NCBI GenBank assembly: GCA_039029915.1
Contig: JBCCFD010000418.1
Location: 1-7,153, forward strand
Source of the DNA: QQUD01 sp039029915
GTDB lineage: Bacteria; Chloroflexota; Anaerolineae; Promineifilales; Promineifilaceae
Direction of reading: 5' to 3'
Length of the DNA: 7,153 bases
The notes beneath the pieces are model-generated. The model did no database searches and was not told the origin of the DNA. It was given only the letters and a program-made list of their open reading frames with translations. Position numbers and translations under genes: made by a program. Below are positions 6,345 to 7,153 of the stretch, piece after piece; the first letter of the stretch is position 1, and every line of letters starts with the position of its first letter.

Positions 6345-6372
6345 TTGACGCATATTTTTAGCTTGTTATACT
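6345..6372 (+). promoter_or_regulatory. Strong sigma70-type promoter upstream of the cysteine synthase gene
   Basis: TTGACG (6345-6350), a 16-bp spacer and TATACT (6367-6372) form a near-consensus promoter, with an extended -10 TG at 6364-6365. The hexamers are identical to those of the promoter at 1524-1552. The predicted +1 is about 6379, giving a leader of about 295 nt before the ATG at 6674. The surrounding 6331-6480 is only about 25% GC (counted by eye). Confidence 0.7.
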
Positions 6373-6379
6373 CGTTTTC

Positions 6380-6397
6380 GTTAGGTAATCACCTAAC
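6380..6397. promoter_or_regulatory. Perfect 18-bp palindrome just downstream of the predicted +1
   Basis: GTTAGGT, a 4-base centre AATC, then ACCTAAC: seven base pairs with no mismatch. It begins one base after the predicted transcription start. It could be a repressor operator or a hairpin at the 5' end of the mRNA. The TTAGGT/ACCTAA halves recall DtxR-type iron boxes, but those have seven bases between the halves rather than four. Confidence 0.55.
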
Positions 6398-6432
6398 TTC
6401 TTTTGCTAAGAAAGATTTTTAAAACTCACCGC

Positions 6433-6461
6433 ATCTAAGTTTTTAGAGTAAAAATTTAGAT
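6433..6461 (+). repeat. 13-bp AT-rich hairpin in the leader
   Basis: ATCTAAGTTTTTA (6433-6445) pairs with TAAAAATTTAGAT (6449-6461) around a GAG loop: 12 Watson-Crick pairs and one G-U. It is followed by A-rich sequence, so it is not a + strand terminator. Function unknown. Confidence 0.6.
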
Positions 6462-6507
6462 ATAAAAAATAAAAAACTATGAAATTTTGTTGTTGTATGT
6501 GTATTTA

Positions 6508-6602
6508 GCGAGGGTGTGACACCTCCGTCTTACAGATGACACTGAAAAAACTGTAAACGGCCGTAGCACTCCTCGCGAAGAAATGAAGATATTCTTTTGC
6601 GG
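6508..6602 (+). promoter_or_regulatory. Candidate structured RNA leader (riboswitch- or attenuator-like)
   Basis: The core at 6508-6576 folds into two stacked stems. The outer stem pairs GCGAGGGTG (6508-6516) with CAC-T-CCTCGC (6567-6576), nine pairs with one bulged T. The inner stem pairs CCGT-C-TTACAG (6525-6535) with CTGTAAACGG (6551-6560), ten pairs with one bulged C, closing a 15-nt A-rich loop. Between them is an asymmetric internal loop (8 nt on the 5' side, 6 on the 3' side). A second hairpin, 6574-6582 with 6592-6601 (nine pairs, one G-U, one bulge), competes with the outer stem for 6574-6576. Further downstream, CCGTTTTTT (6616-6624) could pair with AAACGG (6555-6560). Such mutually exclusive pairings are what a switch needs. 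I do not recognise a known riboswitch class. It lies about 130 nt after the predicted transcription start and about 100 nt before the cysteine synthase ATG. Confidence 0.5.
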
Positions 6603-6673
6603 CTTTGTGCTGTGACCGTTTTTTGTTTGCTTATTGGCATCCTGTAGCTAATTTTTTAAATACACAACAACTT

Positions 6674-7153
6674 ATGATTTCATCAACTTCACAATCCTTA
6701 TCCCCTGCTCTAACTGCGTCAAAAGCGCATATTTTGCCTAACAGTGTGGAAGCCCAAGTGGGCAACACACCGCTTCTAAATCTGCGCAAAACGGCCGTTT
6801 TTCACAACCTCCCTGAGCGTGTCCAGCTCTATGCTAAAGCAGAATGGTTTAACCCATCAGGCTCCGTTAAAGATCGGCCAGCACTAAACATTATTCGGAC
6901 GGCTGAGGAAAATGATCAGCTCAAACCGGAGATGACCTTGCTGGACTCTACCTCTGGGAATATGGGTATTGCTTACGCTATGCTGGGGGCGGCCCGAGGG
7001 TACAAAGTGAAGCTAGCCGTGCCCGCCAACGCCAGCCCAGAACGGATTGCCATCTTGAAAGCGTATGGCGCCGAACTGGTTTTAACTGACCCGTTGGAAG
7101 GGTCGGATGGGGCGATTTTAGAAGCGCGCCGGATCGCAGCTGAAGATAGCTCA
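6674..7153 (+). CDS. PLP-dependent cysteine synthase family protein, N-terminal part
   Basis: The first 160 codons are present; the gene runs off the window. This is a fold-type II PLP enzyme: VGNTPLLNL (29-37), NPSGSVKDRPA (60-70) with the PLP lysine Lys66, the substrate loop TSGNMG (93-98) and the SPERIAILKAYGAELVLTDP helix-strand (121-140). The family makes cysteine from O-acetylserine or O-phosphoserine plus a sulfur donor. KDRPA rather than KDRIG resembles CysM/O-phosphoserine sulfhydrylase-type enzymes more than CysK, but the residues that decide the substrate lie beyond the window. There are about 22 polar residues before the usual start of the fold. No Shine-Dalgarno precedes the ATG (ACAACAACTT), although the leader is long. 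A thiol-assimilation role next to a sulfur-related DmdA homologue is suggestive only, since the gene has its own promoter. Confidence 0.85.
   Translation, partial: MISSTSQSLSPALTASKAHILPNSVEAQVGNTPLLNLRKTAVFHNLPERVQLYAKAEWFNPSGSVKDRPALNIIRTAEENDQLKPEMTLLDSTSGNMGIAYAMLGAARGYKVKLAVPANASPERIAILKAYGAELVLTDPLEGSDGAILEARRIAAEDSS

Larger units (their letters stand above)
491..6799. repeat. Dispersed palindrome AACGGCCGTT (eight ACGGCCGT cores)
   Basis: The 8-mer ACGGCCGT occurs at 492, 686, 1848, 2531, 3316, 4883, 6557 and 6791. Six of these extend to the exact 10-mer AACGGCCGTT (starting at 491, 685, 1847, 3315, 4882 and 6790). Seven are in genes, one is in the structured leader. In genes they are read as Thr-Ala-Val (four times) or Arg-Pro-Phe/Leu (three times), so two codon frames are used. 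About 0.1 copies of an 8-mer would be expected by chance in 7.15 kb. Confidence 0.9.

Noticed and set aside
6192..6422. ORF of 76 codons in the gap before the cysteine synthase gene
   Set aside because: It runs through the TTGCCAC repeat and into the promoter region, has no Shine-Dalgarno, and its hydrophobic end comes from AT-rich regulatory DNA.
6508..6530. T-box riboswitch (AGGGTG followed by ACACC recalls the T-box motif)
   Set aside because: The tRNA-end-binding UGGN and the conserved ACCGCG part are missing, and I see no specifier stem upstream.

Overview
The window is about 7.1 kb of ordinary-looking bacterial chromosome with mid-range GC in the genes. It reads as a free-living aerobic or facultative bacterium. 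I lean towards Chloroflexota (Anaerolineae/Ardenticatenia-like). The reasons are the single-pass FecR-like protein with a C-terminal beta-sandwich, low-complexity G-rich/C-rich intergenic repeats, and a 10-bp palindrome (AACGGCCGTT) scattered through the sequence. This placement is inference; there is no marker gene here that settles it. All complete genes are on the + strand.

Layout: (1) 1-138, the C-terminal end of quinone-type dihydroorotate dehydrogenase (pyrD). (2) 219-1514, a membrane-anchored FecR-like protein that appears to be translated from a leaderless mRNA. (3) 1524-1552, a near-consensus promoter placing +1 at the ATG of an FMN-dependent alpha-hydroxy-acid oxidase (1560-2675). 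(4) 2792-4513, a thiamine-diphosphate enzyme of the 2-hydroxyacyl-CoA lyase/oxalyl-CoA decarboxylase-like group. It is preceded by a repeat-rich gap with a strong Shine-Dalgarno and followed by a possible terminator and a second repeat-rich gap. (5) 4688-5038, a transthyretin/5-hydroxyisourate-hydrolase-like small protein. (6) 5035-6168, a DmdA-like folate-dependent demethylase of the GcvT fold, overlapping the previous gene by ATGA. (7) 6169-6673, a 505-base gap with short repeats, then an AT-rich stretch carrying a strong promoter, an 18-bp palindrome just after the predicted +1, an AT hairpin and a well-formed two-stem RNA element. (8) 6674-7153, the 5' part of a PLP-dependent cysteine synthase family gene, cut by the window end.

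How the genes may work together: the oxidase would turn a 2-hydroxy acid into a 2-oxo acid, and ThDP enzymes act on 2-oxo acids or 2-hydroxyacyl-CoAs, so those two are chemically compatible neighbours. The TTR-like protein and the DmdA-like protein are translationally coupled. Together they suggest catabolism of a small methylated compound, with ring or amide hydrolysis by the TTR-like protein and methyl transfer to tetrahydrofolate by the DmdA-like protein. The substrate cannot be read from the sequence. The most unusual non-coding parts are the iterated palindrome and the long structured leader of the cysteine synthase gene.
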